Assembly (NCBI GenBank): GCA_905479945.1
Contig: CAJQOP010000084.1
Span: forward strand, 1 to 32,106
Length of the DNA stretch: 32,106 bases
Direction: 5' to 3'
From: an uncultured Glaciecola sp.
Lineage (GTDB): Bacteria; Pseudomonadota; Gammaproteobacteria; Enterobacterales; Alteromonadaceae
The position numbers and the translations under genes were made by a program. How positions within the stretch are numbered: position 1 is the stretch's first letter; every line of letters begins with the position of its first letter. Positions 17,495 to 27,375 of the stretch are shown here, in pieces. A model generated the notes under the pieces. The model saw only the letters and a list, made by a program, of their open reading frames with translations. It did not search any database and was not told the origin of the DNA.

Positions 17495-18862
17495 TTATCT
17501 TGGCTGCTGTGCTTTTTGGCCATGCGCAGAAGCTGCATTCAATCCGCTACTGAGTGTATTCATTGATTCCACACATTGTTCAAAAGAAATAACTTGCCCC
17601 ATGCTTTGTTGCAAGAAAGCATTGATAGCCGGTTCTGCTGCTATAGCTAAGTCTATTCTATTATCTGTGCCTTTTGCGTAAGCACCAATACTAATCAGAT
17701 CTTTATTTTGCTGATAGCTTGAGTAAACTTGTTTGATATTGCGAGCTTGTAATACATGTTCCTCATCTATTACCTGCGGCATAACACGACTAATAGACGC
17801 TTCAATATCAATAGCCGGATAATGACCAGATTCAGCCAAACGACGCGACAGGACAACATGTCCATCAAGTATGGCACGAGCAGAATCAGCAATAGGATCT
17901 TGTAAATCATCTCCTTCTGTCAATACTGTGTAAAACGCAGTAATAGAACCTTGCTGCTCAGTTCCGTTACCTGCGCGCTCAACTAAGGCTGGCAGCTTAG
18001 CAAAAACCGAAGGTGGATAACCTTTGGTGGCAGGCGGTTCCCCTACAGCTAGCGCAATTTCACGTTGCGCCATCGCATATCTAGTTAATGAGTCGACTAA
18101 TAGCAGAACATCTTTGCCTTGGTCGCGAAAATATTCAGCGATAGTAACAGCAGCTTCACAGCCTTTAAGTCGCATTAAAGGCGAGGTATCCGCGGGAGCA
18201 GCAACAACAACAGCTTTTTCGCGATCTTCTTCGGTGAGTATATCTTGAATGAATTCTTTAACTTCACGCCCTCGCTCACCAATTAAGCCGACAACGACAA
18301 CGTCAGCCGTTGTGCCTCGAGTCATCATGCCCATTAGAACACTTTTACCTACGCCACTGCCGGCAAACAATCCCATTCGCTGTCCTTTACCCACAGTCAA
18401 CACGGTATTGATCGCTCTTACACCTACATCAAGCGGCTGATTGACCGGTTTTCGCGTAAGCGGATTAATTGGTGGAGGGCTTAAAGAAGCTTTAAGTTTG
18501 CAGCCAATAGGCCCCTTGTCGTCAAGCGGGTTGCCATTAGCGTCAATCACTCGCCCAAGCAGTTCATCGCCAACCGCCAAGCCATTTTCATGTGACAATG
18601 GCTGCACAAGCGAACCAGGAACAATCCCTTTAACTGATTCCGTTGGCATTAAATAAGTTACTTCGCCAGAAAACCCAACAACTTCGGCTTCAATTTGCCC
18701 TTCACTTGTTTGCACTAAACAACGACCACCAACGGGAACTTTGCAGCCAACAGCCTCTAATGTGAGGCCAACGCCGCGGATGAGTTTACCTGAGGAGATG
18801 GCAAGAGCAACGGGAACTTGATCCTGCAATTGCTTTATTTTTTCAGCTATTGCGAGGGTCAT
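17495..18862 (-). CDS. fliI: Flagellum-specific export ATPase FliI
   Basis: ATPase related to the F1 beta subunit that drives substrate delivery to the export gate. The 455-aa length is normal. Walker A AGSGVGKS is at 167-174, the conserved LIGERGREV at about 193-201, Walker B VLLLVDS at 252-258, and [20 protein letters not shown] follows. The N-terminal beta-barrel (about 20-95) is present. The start overlaps the end of fliH by 20 bases. No defects were seen. Confidence 0.98.
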   Translation of the reverse strand: MTLAIAEKIKQLQDQVPVALAISSGKLIRGVGLTLEAVGCKVPVGGRCLVQTSEGQIEAEVVGFSGEVTYLMPTESVKGIVPGSLVQPLSHENGLAVGDELLGRVIDANGNPLDDKGPIGCKLKASLSPPPINPLTRKPVNQPLDVGVRAINTVLTVGKGQRMGLFAGSGVGKSVLMGMMTRGTTADVVVVGLIGERGREVKEFIQDILTEEDREKAVVVAAPADTSPLMRLKGCEAAVTIAEYFRDQGKDVLLLVDSLTRYAMAQREIALAVGEPPATKGYPPSVFAKLPALVERAGNGTEQQGSITAFYTVLTEGDDLQDPIADSARAILDGHVVLSRRLAESGHYPAIDIEASISRVMPQVIDEEHVLQARNIKQVYSSYQQNKDLISIGAYAKGTDNRIDLAIAAEPAINAFLQQSMGQVISFEQCVESMNTLSSGLNAASAHGQKAQQPR

Positions 18863-19655
18863 GGGTCAATCCTTGGGCGTTTAAAAATTGTGAAAAAACA
18901 TCATCAGTGCGACGTTCAATTGACATATCAACAGAATTGTTTTGGGTATTAATTTCGCAACCACCACGCGTAATCGTTGGATCCTCAATCAACTTCCATT
19001 TATTTTCTGTTATTGCTTGTTCACCGAAATGACCTTTCACCATAGCAACATCAATTGGGTTCATTTGAAATTGGTACTGACTGTCTTGAATAGGAAGTGC
19101 TTTGATACCCTCACCAATGGCCTTAATTAGAACGTCATTTTGGCATGAAATTTCAACGTTAATAACGGCCTTAGCGAGTTTAACGCAAAGTATGACTAAC
19201 TCCTTTTCAAGCTCGCCATTCACTTGCGCTAAGGGCTTTGAGGTCTGATCTATAATAGCTTGCCAGCTTCTTGCTAGCTCATCCATTTGCTCCTGGCCAG
19301 CTTGCATGCCATCAGCTAGGCCTTGTTCTTTGCCTTCTGCAATACCAAGCTCTAAACCCTCTTGCTTGCCTTGAATAAGGCCCTCTTCATAACCTTCTTT
19401 CCTGCCGGAAGTCAAACCATCATCATAAGCAGCAGCTCGAATTGCTTCGATATCTGTTGCAGTAAGAGGTTTAATTTCTTCTTCCTGTTCCGGTGGTTCG
19501 TACTTCCAAGTTCTAGCCTTATTTAGAGCGTTGGTCGCAGTGTTTTTAATTTCAGGATCAACGTTTGGCAAATCCCAAGTTTTAGCATCATCAAAAGACT
19601 GCCTTGAGGCCGCTTTCTCGGATTGAATTGATGGTTTAGAACTAGAAATACTCAT
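18843..19655 (-). CDS. fliH: Flagellar assembly protein FliH
   Basis: Dimeric stator-like regulator that binds FliI and anchors it to FliN. The 270-aa protein has the hallmark glycine-repeat segment (about 76-120, units such as [20 protein letters not shown]), which forms a GxxxG helix in the family. A C-terminal V-ATPase-E-like domain follows. The start ATG overlaps the fliG stop by one base (TAATG), and the end overlaps fliI by 20 bases, so translation is probably coupled. Confidence 0.97.
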   Translation of the reverse strand: MSISSSKPSIQSEKAASRQSFDDAKTWDLPNVDPEIKNTATNALNKARTWKYEPPEQEEEIKPLTATDIEAIRAAAYDDGLTSGRKEGYEEGLIQGKQEGLELGIAEGKEQGLADGMQAGQEQMDELARSWQAIIDQTSKPLAQVNGELEKELVILCVKLAKAVINVEISCQNDVLIKAIGEGIKALPIQDSQYQFQMNPIDVAMVKGHFGEQAITENKWKLIEDPTITRGGCEINTQNNSVDMSIERRTDDVFSQFLNAQGLTHDPRNS

Positions 19656-20689
19656 TAGACGAATTCTTCACCACCGCCACCACCCAGATTTACTTCACCT
19701 GCGTCAGCTAATCGTCGTGCAATTGAAAGAATTTCTTTTTGTGCGGTTTCAACTTCACTTAAACGCACTGGTCCCATGGCTTCTAGATCGTCAAGCAGCA
19801 TTTCTGCAGCACGCTTGGACATATTACCTGTAATTTTATTGCGTAATTCTTCATCCGCGCCTTTAATTGCTTTCATTAAGCTTTCTTGTTGCGTCTCACG
19901 AAGGATTGCCTGTATGCCTCGGTCATCAACATCAATAAGATTGTCAAATACGAACATCAAGTCTTGGATTTGCTGACTCATTTCTTCATCAGTTTCACGA
20001 ATGGCATCCATCAACTGGCCTTCAATATTGGTATCGAGGTAGTTCATGATATTTGCAGCGGATTTCAGGCCGCCCATTTTAGCAGCTTGGGCACCAGCTT
20101 GACCTGCAAACTGTTTCTCCATAATCTCGTTGAGTTCTTGCAATGCCGCGGGCTGAACTTCTTCTAAGTTGGCCACTCGCATTAATAGGTCTAGTCGTAC
20201 TTTTTCAGGAAACTGCGCCAAAATTTCAGCAGACTGCTCAGGCTCTAAATAAGACATTACAATAGTTTGAATTTGGGGGTGCTCGTTGCGAATAATCGTT
20301 GCAACTTGTTTTGAGTCCATCCATTTAAGTGACTCTAAGCCCTTAGCTCCGCTACCTGTCAATATTTGGTCGAGTAAATGCGCTGCTTTGTCTTCACCTA
20401 GTGCAGAGATTAAAGCTCTGCGCACAAAGTCTTGGCTTTTGAAACCAATTGTCGAATAATTTTGAATTTCATCAATAAAATGAGTATGAACCGCAGTAAT
20501 TTTATCCTGTGTCATATCATCCATTGCCGCCATTGCCGAACCCAAGGTTTGTACTTGTTTGGGCTCCAAAAACTTAAGGATTTGGGCAGCATCATCTTCC
20601 GACAAGCTCAACAATAGAATAGATGCTTTTTCTACTCCATCAAGCTTATTAATGTCGTATGCGGGTTTTGTAACTTCTTCTTCAGCCAT
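19655..20689 (-). CDS. fliG: Flagellar motor switch protein FliG
   Basis: C-ring protein that contacts the stator and makes torque. The 344-aa protein has the N-terminal FliF-binding domain (DGVEKASILLLSLSEDDAAQIL), the middle EHPQ motif at 136-139 (IIRNEHPQIQTIVMSYLEP), and the charged torque helix near 285-300 (LMKAIKGADEELRNKITGN). The C-terminus adds a short glycine-rich tail. AAGGA upstream supports the ATG. It lies 12 bases after fliF. Confidence 0.98.
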   Translation of the reverse strand: MAEEEVTKPAYDINKLDGVEKASILLLSLSEDDAAQILKFLEPKQVQTLGSAMAAMDDMTQDKITAVHTHFIDEIQNYSTIGFKSQDFVRRALISALGEDKAAHLLDQILTGSGAKGLESLKWMDSKQVATIIRNEHPQIQTIVMSYLEPEQSAEILAQFPEKVRLDLLMRVANLEEVQPAALQELNEIMEKQFAGQAGAQAAKMGGLKSAANIMNYLDTNIEGQLMDAIRETDEEMSQQIQDLMFVFDNLIDVDDRGIQAILRETQQESLMKAIKGADEELRNKITGNMSKRAAEMLLDDLEAMGPVRLSEVETAQKEILSIARRLADAGEVNLGGGGGEEFV

Positions 20690-20701
20690 TTTTACTATTC
20701 C

Positions 20702-22396
20702 TTATTCGTCTTGTAACAACCAACCGCGGACAACTTGCGCTGACAATTCAGGCTCGTTGGCTACAAGAGCGCGTACGGCTTTTAATACATCTTCATCTTT
20801 ACGTAAGTTAGGTAACATAAGTGAACCATCCGCAGCAAAACCAACTTGGGTTTCGTCAAACTCGTCGTTGAGTATAGCGAGAGGGTCTTCACCTAGATCT
20901 AAATCTGATTCGTCAAATTCGTCTTCACTAACATCGTTCTCTGGGAAGATAAGTTTCATTAGCATTGGACGCACAACAAAGAATATCAAAATAATGATAA
21001 CTAAGGCACCTAATACCAGTTTTAATATAGGCATAAAGCGCTCTTGTTCCCAAAGTGGCTTTTCTTCAACTTCACCTAATTCAATACGATTAAACGGAAT
21101 AGTTACCACTTCCAATGAATCACCTCGGGTTACATCGAATCCGATACCACCTTGCAGTAAGCGACGAATATTAAGCAATTTCTCTTGGCTCATGGGTAAG
21201 CTACTGACTGTGCCATCCGTCGCTGTTGTTGACGTATAATCAACTGCTACCGACACACTCAACCTGCGAATAACGCCCGTTTGCTGCTTGGTATGACTGA
21301 TGGTTGTATCTAGTTCGTAATTTCGCGTTTGTTCTTTGCTATTGCTGCCTGGCAAAGGAGCTCCACTGCCGCCGCCCAGCGCATTTTCAGGAGTATCTGA
21401 ATCCAATGGAGGCTGATTTGAAAGCGCTCCTGGAATACCCGCTATTATGTTGCCAATATTATTTTGCTCAGAAATCATTTCACTTCTAATCGCTGGTAAA
21501 TCTGGATTAAATCGACGCTGGGTTTGCTCAAGTGAAGTAAAGTCCATGCTAACATCTGTTTGCGCAGTGTAATTGCCTAAACCCAAAACCGGGATTAAAA
21601 TCGAATCGATTTTTTCCATATATTCGGCTTCACGTCTTTTCTCCAATTCATATTCTTTGCGAGCTGCAGAAGAACCCGCATTCTGTGAGCCTGAATTTAA
21701 TAAGCGCCCATTATTGTCAGTCACGGTGACTTTACTAGGTTCCATACCTTGAACCGCTGAGGCCACGATATCCACGATCGAATCAACTTCCTCTGCCGAA
21801 ATCACATTCCCTCTTCTAGCAGTCACGACGACCGTTGCGCTGCCTTTTTTCTCTCGTCGAGCAAATACGTTTTCTTTTGGTAATGCTAGTAATACTCGGG
21901 CTTTACCAATCGCATTCATGTCTTCTATAGTTCTTGCAATTTGCTGCTCTCTCGCATGCTTCAAACGTTCCATTTCAACACGTTGACTGACACCAAAGCC
22001 CATGTCTTGCATTATAATATCGGTACCTTGAGAAGCGTCATTATTAATACCTTGACGCGCCATGCCAAATTTCGCGTCTTGAAACTGAGTTTCAACAACG
22101 TATACCGTATTACCTTCTAATTTGTAATGTATTTCGTTTTGATCTAAGTAATCTAAGGTTTCAATTAACTCTTGAGTCGGCAATTGCGCCAAGGGGCGAA
22201 ATGTTGGCTCTTTTGACCAAAGAAACACAAAAATGGCGATGACGATACAAATGACTAAGGTCACTACCAAAGTAATTTGACGCACCATTTCAGTTGTTCC
22301 CAACTGATCCATGAGTGTTGATTTACTTTCTCCTGAACCATCCATACTATCGAGGTTATCGGAGAGTGCTAATTCTGTGCTTACTGCTTCAGCCAC
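20702..22396 (-). CDS. fliF: Flagellar MS-ring protein FliF
   Basis: Forms the inner-membrane MS ring on which the flagellum is built. The 564-aa protein has transmembrane helices at about 38-60 and 455-477. The periplasmic YscJ-like part contains GMARQGINNDASQGTDIIMQ and EREQQIARTIE-type sequence (here LKHAREQQIARTIEDMNAI). The C-terminal tail, rich in acidic residues, binds FliG. Translation starts at GTG (22394-22396) with AAGGA eight bases upstream. It lies 11 bases after fliE. Confidence 0.98.
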   Translation of the reverse strand: MAEAVSTELALSDNLDSMDGSGESKSTLMDQLGTTEMVRQITLVVTLVICIVIAIFVFLWSKEPTFRPLAQLPTQELIETLDYLDQNEIHYKLEGNTVYVVETQFQDAKFGMARQGINNDASQGTDIIMQDMGFGVSQRVEMERLKHAREQQIARTIEDMNAIGKARVLLALPKENVFARREKKGSATVVVTARRGNVISAEEVDSIVDIVASAVQGMEPSKVTVTDNNGRLLNSGSQNAGSSAARKEYELEKRREAEYMEKIDSILIPVLGLGNYTAQTDVSMDFTSLEQTQRRFNPDLPAIRSEMISEQNNIGNIIAGIPGALSNQPPLDSDTPENALGGGSGAPLPGSNSKEQTRNYELDTTISHTKQQTGVIRRLSVSVAVDYTSTTATDGTVSSLPMSQEKLLNIRRLLQGGIGFDVTRGDSLEVVTIPFNRIELGEVEEKPLWEQERFMPILKLVLGALVIIILIFFVVRPMLMKLIFPENDVSEDEFDESDLDLGEDPLAILNDEFDETQVGFAADGSLMLPNLRKDEDVLKAVRALVANEPELSAQVVRGWLLQDE

Positions 22397-22407
22397 TAGT
22401 TAATTCC

Positions 22408-22743
22408 TTAAACTGGCATGTTCATTATGGTTTTATAGGCTTCAAGTACTTTATTACGGACTTGAATTGTCGCTTCGAAAGCAATGCCAGACTTCTCTTT
22501 TGCAATCATAACGTCTGCTAAACTTAAGTTAGGGTCGCCCATATCAAATGATTTTTGTAATGTGCGAGATTCAGCTTGCAGACCATTCACGTTGTTAACC
22601 GCTTGACTCAACATATCAGAGAATTGATTTGCAGACGTGTTGCCTTGGATACCCTGAATACCAGGTGTATCCATCTTGATTGGTTTAATGTCTCCAAGCA
22701 TGGCTTGCATTTCCTGATAAATAGAATTTGCTTTGATGTCCAT
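22408..22743 (-). CDS. fliE: Flagellar hook-basal body protein FliE
   Basis: Rod-base protein that joins the MS ring to the rod and is exported first. Length is 111 aa with the family C-terminus LSLADVMIAKEKSGIAFEAT and VRNKVLEAYKTIMNMPV. I chose the ATG at 22741-22743, because AAGGGGG lies five bases upstream. A GTG immediately before it would add one residue. It heads the fliEFGHIJ operon behind a strong sigma-54 match. Confidence 0.97.
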   Translation of the reverse strand: MDIKANSIYQEMQAMLGDIKPIKMDTPGIQGIQGNTSANQFSDMLSQAVNNVNGLQAESRTLQKSFDMGDPNLSLADVMIAKEKSGIAFEATIQVRNKVLEAYKTIMNMPV

Positions 22744-22797
22744 CACAACCCCCTTCGTGTCATTATTTTGAATAAAACTAATTGTTTGAATGGATTT

Positions 22798-22813
22798 TGC
22801 AAATACAATGCCA
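22798..22813 (-). promoter_or_regulatory. Candidate sigma-54 promoter for fliEFGHIJ
   Basis: The minus strand reads TGGCATTGTATTTGCA: -24 TGGCA and -12 TTTGCA with exact GG-N10-GC spacing. The predicted start near 22787 gives a 43-base leader before fliE. Confidence 0.8.
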
Positions 22814-22878
22814 AGTTATTTAATTCAACAAATACAAGGAGTTAACCATTATTTATATGGGTTGGCTTTTAAAGTGAC

Positions 22879-22905
22879 AAAAAAATGCCGCTAAGGGATA
22901 GCGGC
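22879..22905 (-). terminator. Intrinsic terminator after flrC
   Basis: The minus strand has GCCGCTA, a five-base loop and TAGCGGC, then A and seven T. The 7-bp GC-rich stem spans 22887-22905 and the T tract 22879-22885. It ends the flrBC transcript and isolates the fliE promoter. Confidence 0.9.
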
Positions 22906-23024
22906 AAATAGGGATGACATCCTGTCTATACTGCTTACAAATATGTAAGTTGGGAGTTTTTCTTTAGTAAAATATCGCTCCGGTAAAGTTTCGCTCAACC
23001 GATGCTTGCCAAACTAATAGTTAC

Positions 23025-24413
23025 TTAGTTAGGTACTTCTATGCCTGAATCTCGCATGCGTGCCAGTTTATAGCGTAAGGTTCTTGGGCTTATACCCAGT
23101 TTTTCAGCAACATCTTTACGCTTACCATTATAAACTTGTAGTGCATCCAAAATAATCTGATGTTCTTGGAAACGCAGTTCTGAACCTAATAAACTTTTAT
23201 CGACACCCTCATCGTTTTCTAAAGTGCTTTTCGATAAATCAGATGATGCAGCTGCAAACATTGTTGACGTTGTGCGCTCAACATTATGCGCAGCCTCTAT
23301 CATAAGATCGTCATTATCTATCTGACCATTCTCACTTAAAATAAGTGCTCGCTGTATGACGTTTTCAAGTTCTCTGACATTTCCAGGCCAAGTATGCTGC
23401 ATTAATTTATGCTGTGCGGCCATCGTAATATTTGGGATAGAAATACCTTGGCTACTAGCATGGCGCTGAATCATGTGCTTTGCTAAAGGAATAATGTCTC
23501 CTATGCGCTGGGCAAGCGGCTGCCAAGTAATTGGAAAAACATTCAAGCGATAATATAAATCTTCTCTAAATTTTCCATCATCAACAGCCAGTTTTAAATC
23601 GCGATTACTGGTGGCAATGACTCTTACATTCAACGAAATCGTTTTGCGTCCGCCTAAGCGTTCAACTTCTCGCTCCTGCAATACCCTTAATATCTTAGCT
23701 TGCAATGCCAGATCCATTTCAGTAATTTCATCCAGTAACAAAGTGCCGCCTTGCGCCTGTTCGAATTTACCCGGACAAGCTTGCACTGCGCCTGTAAATG
23801 CTCCTTTTTCATAACCAAATAGGGTCGCTTCCAGCATATTCTCAGGAATAGCTGCACAGTTGATAGCTACAAAACAAGATTTACTGCGTTTACTCTGGTC
23901 ATGGATATAACGAGACAATACTTCCTTACCTGAGCCACTTGGACCCAACACCATAACCGTCGCTTCAGATTTCGCTACTTTTCGAGCAAGCTCAAGCATT
24001 CTGATACTTGAAGGATCAGCCACGATAGGTGTTTTTGATTCTACTTTTTGGGCTGGTGCATATCGACCAACCAAATTTAATAATACTTCTGGCGCAAATG
24101 GTTTAGATAGGTAGTCCGTTGCACCATCACGCATTGCCTGAATAGCATCATCAATGTTGGCGAATGCGGTCATTAATACAACAGGTAGTTTAGGATATTT
24201 CGCTTTGACGCTTTTAAGCAAAGAAAGTCCGCTCATTGCGCCCATTTGAATATCACTAACCACCAAGTCAAACTCGTTGTCGGCGAGTTTGATCATTGCA
24301 TTTTCTGCGCAATCAACAGGAGTGACTTGATAACCACCCAATAGTAAAGTGTCAACCAAAGCCTCTCTGAGTCCATGATCGTCTTCCACTATTAGAATTT
24401 TGGTTTTGCTCAT
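23025..24413 (-). CDS. flrC: Sigma-54-dependent flagellar response regulator FlrC (FleR)
   Basis: Response regulator and sigma-54 activator of mid-stage flagellar operons, phosphorylated by FlrB. The 462-aa protein has an intact receiver domain (acidic pocket EDD near 10-12, phosphoacceptor D54, K104). The AAA+ domain has Walker A GPSGSGKE (157-164), the sigma-54 loop GAFTGA (204-209) and Walker B LLLDEI (225-230). A Fis-type helix-turn-helix (KDVAEKLGISPRTLRYKLAR) lies near the C-terminus. The start overlaps flrB as ATGA. Likely targets in this window are the sigma-54 sites before fliE, fliK, fliL and flhA, though FlrA could drive some of them. Confidence 0.97.
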   Translation of the reverse strand: MSKTKILIVEDDHGLREALVDTLLLGGYQVTPVDCAENAMIKLADNEFDLVVSDIQMGAMSGLSLLKSVKAKYPKLPVVLMTAFANIDDAIQAMRDGATDYLSKPFAPEVLLNLVGRYAPAQKVESKTPIVADPSSIRMLELARKVAKSEATVMVLGPSGSGKEVLSRYIHDQSKRSKSCFVAINCAAIPENMLEATLFGYEKGAFTGAVQACPGKFEQAQGGTLLLDEITEMDLALQAKILRVLQEREVERLGGRKTISLNVRVIATSNRDLKLAVDDGKFREDLYYRLNVFPITWQPLAQRIGDIIPLAKHMIQRHASSQGISIPNITMAAQHKLMQHTWPGNVRELENVIQRALILSENGQIDNDDLMIEAAHNVERTTSTMFAAASSDLSKSTLENDEGVDKSLLGSELRFQEHQIILDALQVYNGKRKDVAEKLGISPRTLRYKLARMRDSGIEVPN

Positions 24414-25663
24414 ATTGCTACCCCTTGATAAACGCCGTCAGCGTTCATATGAAAATTTGATTCTTTTGTCGCCAACTGCATACACGGCAGAAGCAATGTG
24501 AAACAGGCACCTTTTCCTGATTCATTATTGCAGGCCTTTACCGAGCCATGATGTGACTTTGCAACCGATTTGACGACTGCGAGCCCCAAACCAGTACCTT
24601 GTGTTTTAGTGGTGAAGAATGGTTCAAAAATGCGCTCAATTTGAGCGTCTGACAAACCACAACCTTGGTCTTTTACTTTTATACTTATGTAAGAACCATC
24701 ATCTTGTTCGACAATGCTGGTTCTTACCTCAATCAAATCGCCTTCTTTTGATACTTCAATTGCGTTATGTAACAAATTACTAATTGCACCTGTCAACGCT
24801 GTTTCATTACCCATGAGTTGTGCTTTTGATTGCTTTTTATCTAGCTTCAAATGTATGGATTTATTTGCTAATAGCGCGTCAACCGCTCCAGCTCCGTTTA
24901 CCATTATTTGCAATAAGGTTAATGGAGCGACTATTTGATGTTCACCACTTTTAGCGAATAACAACATATCATTGACCTGACTTTCTAAATCTTTCAGGCG
25001 ATTCTGTAAATTCGTCGTGAAGCGATCAGCCGTGGCGTTTTTAAGATTCAGCGAACGTAAATTAGCAGCATAAAGAATAGCGGAGGATAATGGTGTTCTA
25101 ACTTGATGCGCTAATGAAGCTACCATTTTACCCAAGGAAGACAGACGCTGCAGATGTCCAATCCTGCTTTGCAATTCGCGTGTTTCAGTTAAATCGGTTA
25201 ATAAGATTAACTGCCCCTTCTCTTCGACAAGCGCAGAAATAGAGATTTTAACTTTGCGCCCATCTCGCAAGGACACCTCATGACCGTCATCTGCCTGAGG
25301 TTTAAATGAACGAGTAATAATTTCTCGCCAAAGCTCTTTTTCGAGTGGCTCGCCAAGTAAATCAACTGCTTGCTTATTCGCTTGCTTGATCCGGCCTTTC
25401 TGATCGAGAACAATGACACCAGCCGGCATAACTTCTAACAAATGATTAAGTCGCTTCGCTTTGTTGTTGAGTTCCTCTACTGAGTCGTCACTTTCAACTA
25501 GCTTAGCTTGCGCAAACGCTTGTGAACCGACGCGAATAATCGAAACCGGCTTATCTAAGCCTTTCTCAAAGCTAATAGCTTTAAAAACGGAACTTTGGTT
25601 TGCACCATTCGAAGATTGGTTTTGTGGTTCTTGAACGAAAATTTGACTGCTTACTTGCGACAT
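24410..25663 (-). CDS. flrB: Flagellar sensor histidine kinase FlrB (FleS)
   Basis: Cytoplasmic kinase that phosphorylates FlrC. The 417-aa protein has no transmembrane segment. It has a PAS-like domain (about 65-160, AGVIVLDQKGRIKQANKQAV), then the phosphoacceptor H186 in SLAHQVRTPLSSAI. The ATPase domain has the N box LLHNAIEV, G1 DQGCGLSD and G2 TQGTGLGLAVV. The signal sensed is unknown in the family. It is expressed with flrC from a sigma-54-like promoter at 25704-25719. Confidence 0.96.
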   Translation of the reverse strand: MSQVSSQIFVQEPQNQSSNGANQSSVFKAISFEKGLDKPVSIIRVGSQAFAQAKLVESDDSVEELNNKAKRLNHLLEVMPAGVIVLDQKGRIKQANKQAVDLLGEPLEKELWREIITRSFKPQADDGHEVSLRDGRKVKISISALVEEKGQLILLTDLTETRELQSRIGHLQRLSSLGKMVASLAHQVRTPLSSAILYAANLRSLNLKNATADRFTTNLQNRLKDLESQVNDMLLFAKSGEHQIVAPLTLLQIMVNGAGAVDALLANKSIHLKLDKKQSKAQLMGNETALTGAISNLLHNAIEVSKEGDLIEVRTSIVEQDDGSYISIKVKDQGCGLSDAQIERIFEPFFTTKTQGTGLGLAVVKSVAKSHHGSVKACNNESGKGACFTLLLPCMQLATKESNFHMNADGVYQGVAI

Positions 25664-25703
25664 AATCCTATAACTACCTCAACTGCTGGATGTGCTGAGA
25701 TAA

Positions 25704-25719
25704 TGCATTACGCATGCCA
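25704..25719 (-). promoter_or_regulatory. Candidate sigma-54 promoter for flrBC
   Basis: The minus strand reads TGGCATGCGTAATGCA, with the exact GG-N10-GC spacing. The predicted start near 25693 gives a 29-base leader before flrB. A FlrA/sigma-54 promoter here is what the Vibrio hierarchy predicts. Confidence 0.75.
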
Positions 25720-25811
25720 AAAGCTATCTATTTGAAATTAATACCTTTTCTAACTTCTGAGGTACCTTAATCACTGTCAATAAAATGACTAAGGCTGTTT
25801 ATTTGGAGGGC

Positions 25812-27245
25812 TTATTGACGGCTAATTTCGTATTTACGCATTTTTTCAACCAAAGTCGTTCTGCGCATACCAAGTTGGTCAGCAGCTCTTGCTACCACCC
25901 AATCTTGCTGTTCTAGGGCTTGAGAAATCAAGTTAATTTCCAAGTCCGATAAATACTCCTTCAAATTAACACCATCTGAGGGCAGCGCTGTGCTGAGCAC
26001 CCCGACCTGACTTGCTTCACTAGACTCATCAGTCTGCGTTAAAAACAGCTCATTAAGCGCGTCCCTTTCTTGCTGCGCTTCTGACAATGTGCTTACCGGC
26101 ACTGGTGTATCACCATATTGATATTTAACGGGTAAATCGTTAATTCCAACCAACTTTTTAGGATACAAAATAGCGAGTCTTTCAACTAAGTTAGATAGTT
26201 CTCTGACGTTGCCTGCCCATGCGTGAGACATCAATGATCGCATAGCTTCATCATTGAATTTTACAATATTTTCGTTGTTGTTTTCTAGCCTATGAGCTAG
26301 CTCTTGCAACAGTAAAGGAATATCTGCAGCCCGTTCTCGAAGTGCGGGGGTTTCAATCGGAAAAACATTTAAGCGGTAATATAAATCTTCTCGAAATTTA
26401 CCTTCGGCTATCATGACTTCTAAATTGCGATGTGTTGCAGCGACTATTCGAACGTCGCAGTTAATTGTTTTTGTTCCACCTACGCGCTCAAAAATCCGTT
26501 CTTGTAGTACACGGAGCAATTTCACTTGCATTTGTAGAGGCATGTCGCCAATTTCATCTAAAAATAATGTGCCGCCTTCGGCTAGTTCAAAACGACCTTT
26601 TCTTGATCCTATAGCGCCCGTAAAGGCTCCTTTCTCATGGCCGAATAATTCACTTTCAAGCAATTCGCCAGGTATTGCTCCGCAATTTACGGGAATGAAA
26701 GGGCCTTTTTGACGATTCGACATGTAATGAATATTACGTGCAATAACTTCTTTACCGGTTCCTGACTCACCTAAAATGAGCACGTTAGCTTCAGTAGGTG
26801 CTACTTGTTCAATTAATGACCGCACCTCTTTGATACCAGAGCTATTGCCCACTAAACTTCTAAATAAGCGTGTTTTACCTGTCGATGAGGCCAATGATGG
26901 TGTGTTTAATCGATGAAAGTCTTGGCACTTTTTGAGCAGTTCAGTGAGCGCTGGTTGCGTCACGGGCTCAAACAATGAGCCCATCATGTTTTTGAAACTT
27001 TTCTCGCCGTTCAGCTGAAACCCAATATTAACGAAAGGAATGGATGGATACTTCTCGATGACGTCTTCCGCTAACTCAGGAAGCTCACCATCAATAAGTA
27101 CAGCAACTAACTCTGGTTTACTCTCAATAGTCTTAATGCAATGACTATAAGCGTTATGGCTGCCTGCCTCACCCATAAAAGTCAGTATAACATTCAGATT
27201 ATTTTTACGAACTTCATTATCGCTGATAATCAGAATTTCGTTCAT
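25812..27245 (-). CDS. flrA: Master flagellar regulator FlrA (FleQ)
   Basis: Sigma-54 activator at the top of the flagellar hierarchy. The 477-aa protein has an N-terminal FleQ-type receiver-like domain (about 1-115). The AAA+ domain has Walker A GESGTGKE (159-166), GAFTGA (206-211) and Walker B LFLDEI (227-232). A Fis-type helix-turn-helix lies at about 452-474 ([20 protein letters not shown]). LFRS (127-130) and ARN (169-171) match positions of the c-di-GMP pocket described for Pseudomonas FleQ, so ligand control is likely. I chose the ATG at 27243-27245 with GAGG five bases upstream; a GTG two codons earlier is less likely. It is 148 bases from flrB, so flrA is a separate transcription unit. 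Confidence 0.97.
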   Translation of the reverse strand: MNEILIISDNEVRKNNLNVILTFMGEAGSHNAYSHCIKTIESKPELVAVLIDGELPELAEDVIEKYPSIPFVNIGFQLNGEKSFKNMMGSLFEPVTQPALTELLKKCQDFHRLNTPSLASSTGKTRLFRSLVGNSSGIKEVRSLIEQVAPTEANVLILGESGTGKEVIARNIHYMSNRQKGPFIPVNCGAIPGELLESELFGHEKGAFTGAIGSRKGRFELAEGGTLFLDEIGDMPLQMQVKLLRVLQERIFERVGGTKTINCDVRIVAATHRNLEVMIAEGKFREDLYYRLNVFPIETPALRERAADIPLLLQELAHRLENNNENIVKFNDEAMRSLMSHAWAGNVRELSNLVERLAILYPKKLVGINDLPVKYQYGDTPVPVSTLSEAQQERDALNELFLTQTDESSEASQVGVLSTALPSDGVNLKEYLSDLEINLISQALEQQDWVVARAADQLGMRRTTLVEKMRKYEISRQ

Positions 27246-27320
27246 TGCCACCTCAGTTGAATTTCACTTTTACGTATATAACCGGAGAGTTATATAAAAA
27301 CCGTCGTAATTTTGATACAT

Positions 27321-27333
27321 GTTATCTGATAAC
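27321..27333. promoter_or_regulatory. Perfect 13-bp palindrome upstream of flrA, possible operator
   Basis: GTTATCTGATAAC is a perfect inverted repeat around one central base, 76 bases upstream of the flrA start. Its size and place suit a dimeric regulator at the flrA promoter. The regulator is unknown, and chance in AT-rich DNA cannot be ruled out. Confidence 0.4.
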
Positions 27334-27347
27334 TAAAGTAATGCCAT

Positions 27348-27375
27348 AAAAAAAAGCTTTAAAGGCAGCTTTTTA
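27348..27375. terminator. Hairpin with A/T runs, possible bidirectional terminator
   Basis: AAAAAGCT (27351-27358) pairs with AGCTTTTT (27367-27374) around an eight-base loop. The extended A run on the left gives a T tract for minus-strand transcripts. It would stop the pse transcript before flrA. The stem is AU-rich, so strength is doubtful. Confidence 0.5.

Noticed and set aside
20559..21239. 226-codon plus-strand open frame over fliG and fliF
   Set aside because: It crosses two well-supported genes in antisense and its Ser/Asn-rich translation matches no family.
27331..27346. Sigma-54-like site TGGCATTACTTTAGTT upstream of flrA
   Set aside because: The -12 region lacks GC and TTGC, and flrA-type genes are usually not sigma-54 dependent. 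It was not listed as a promoter.
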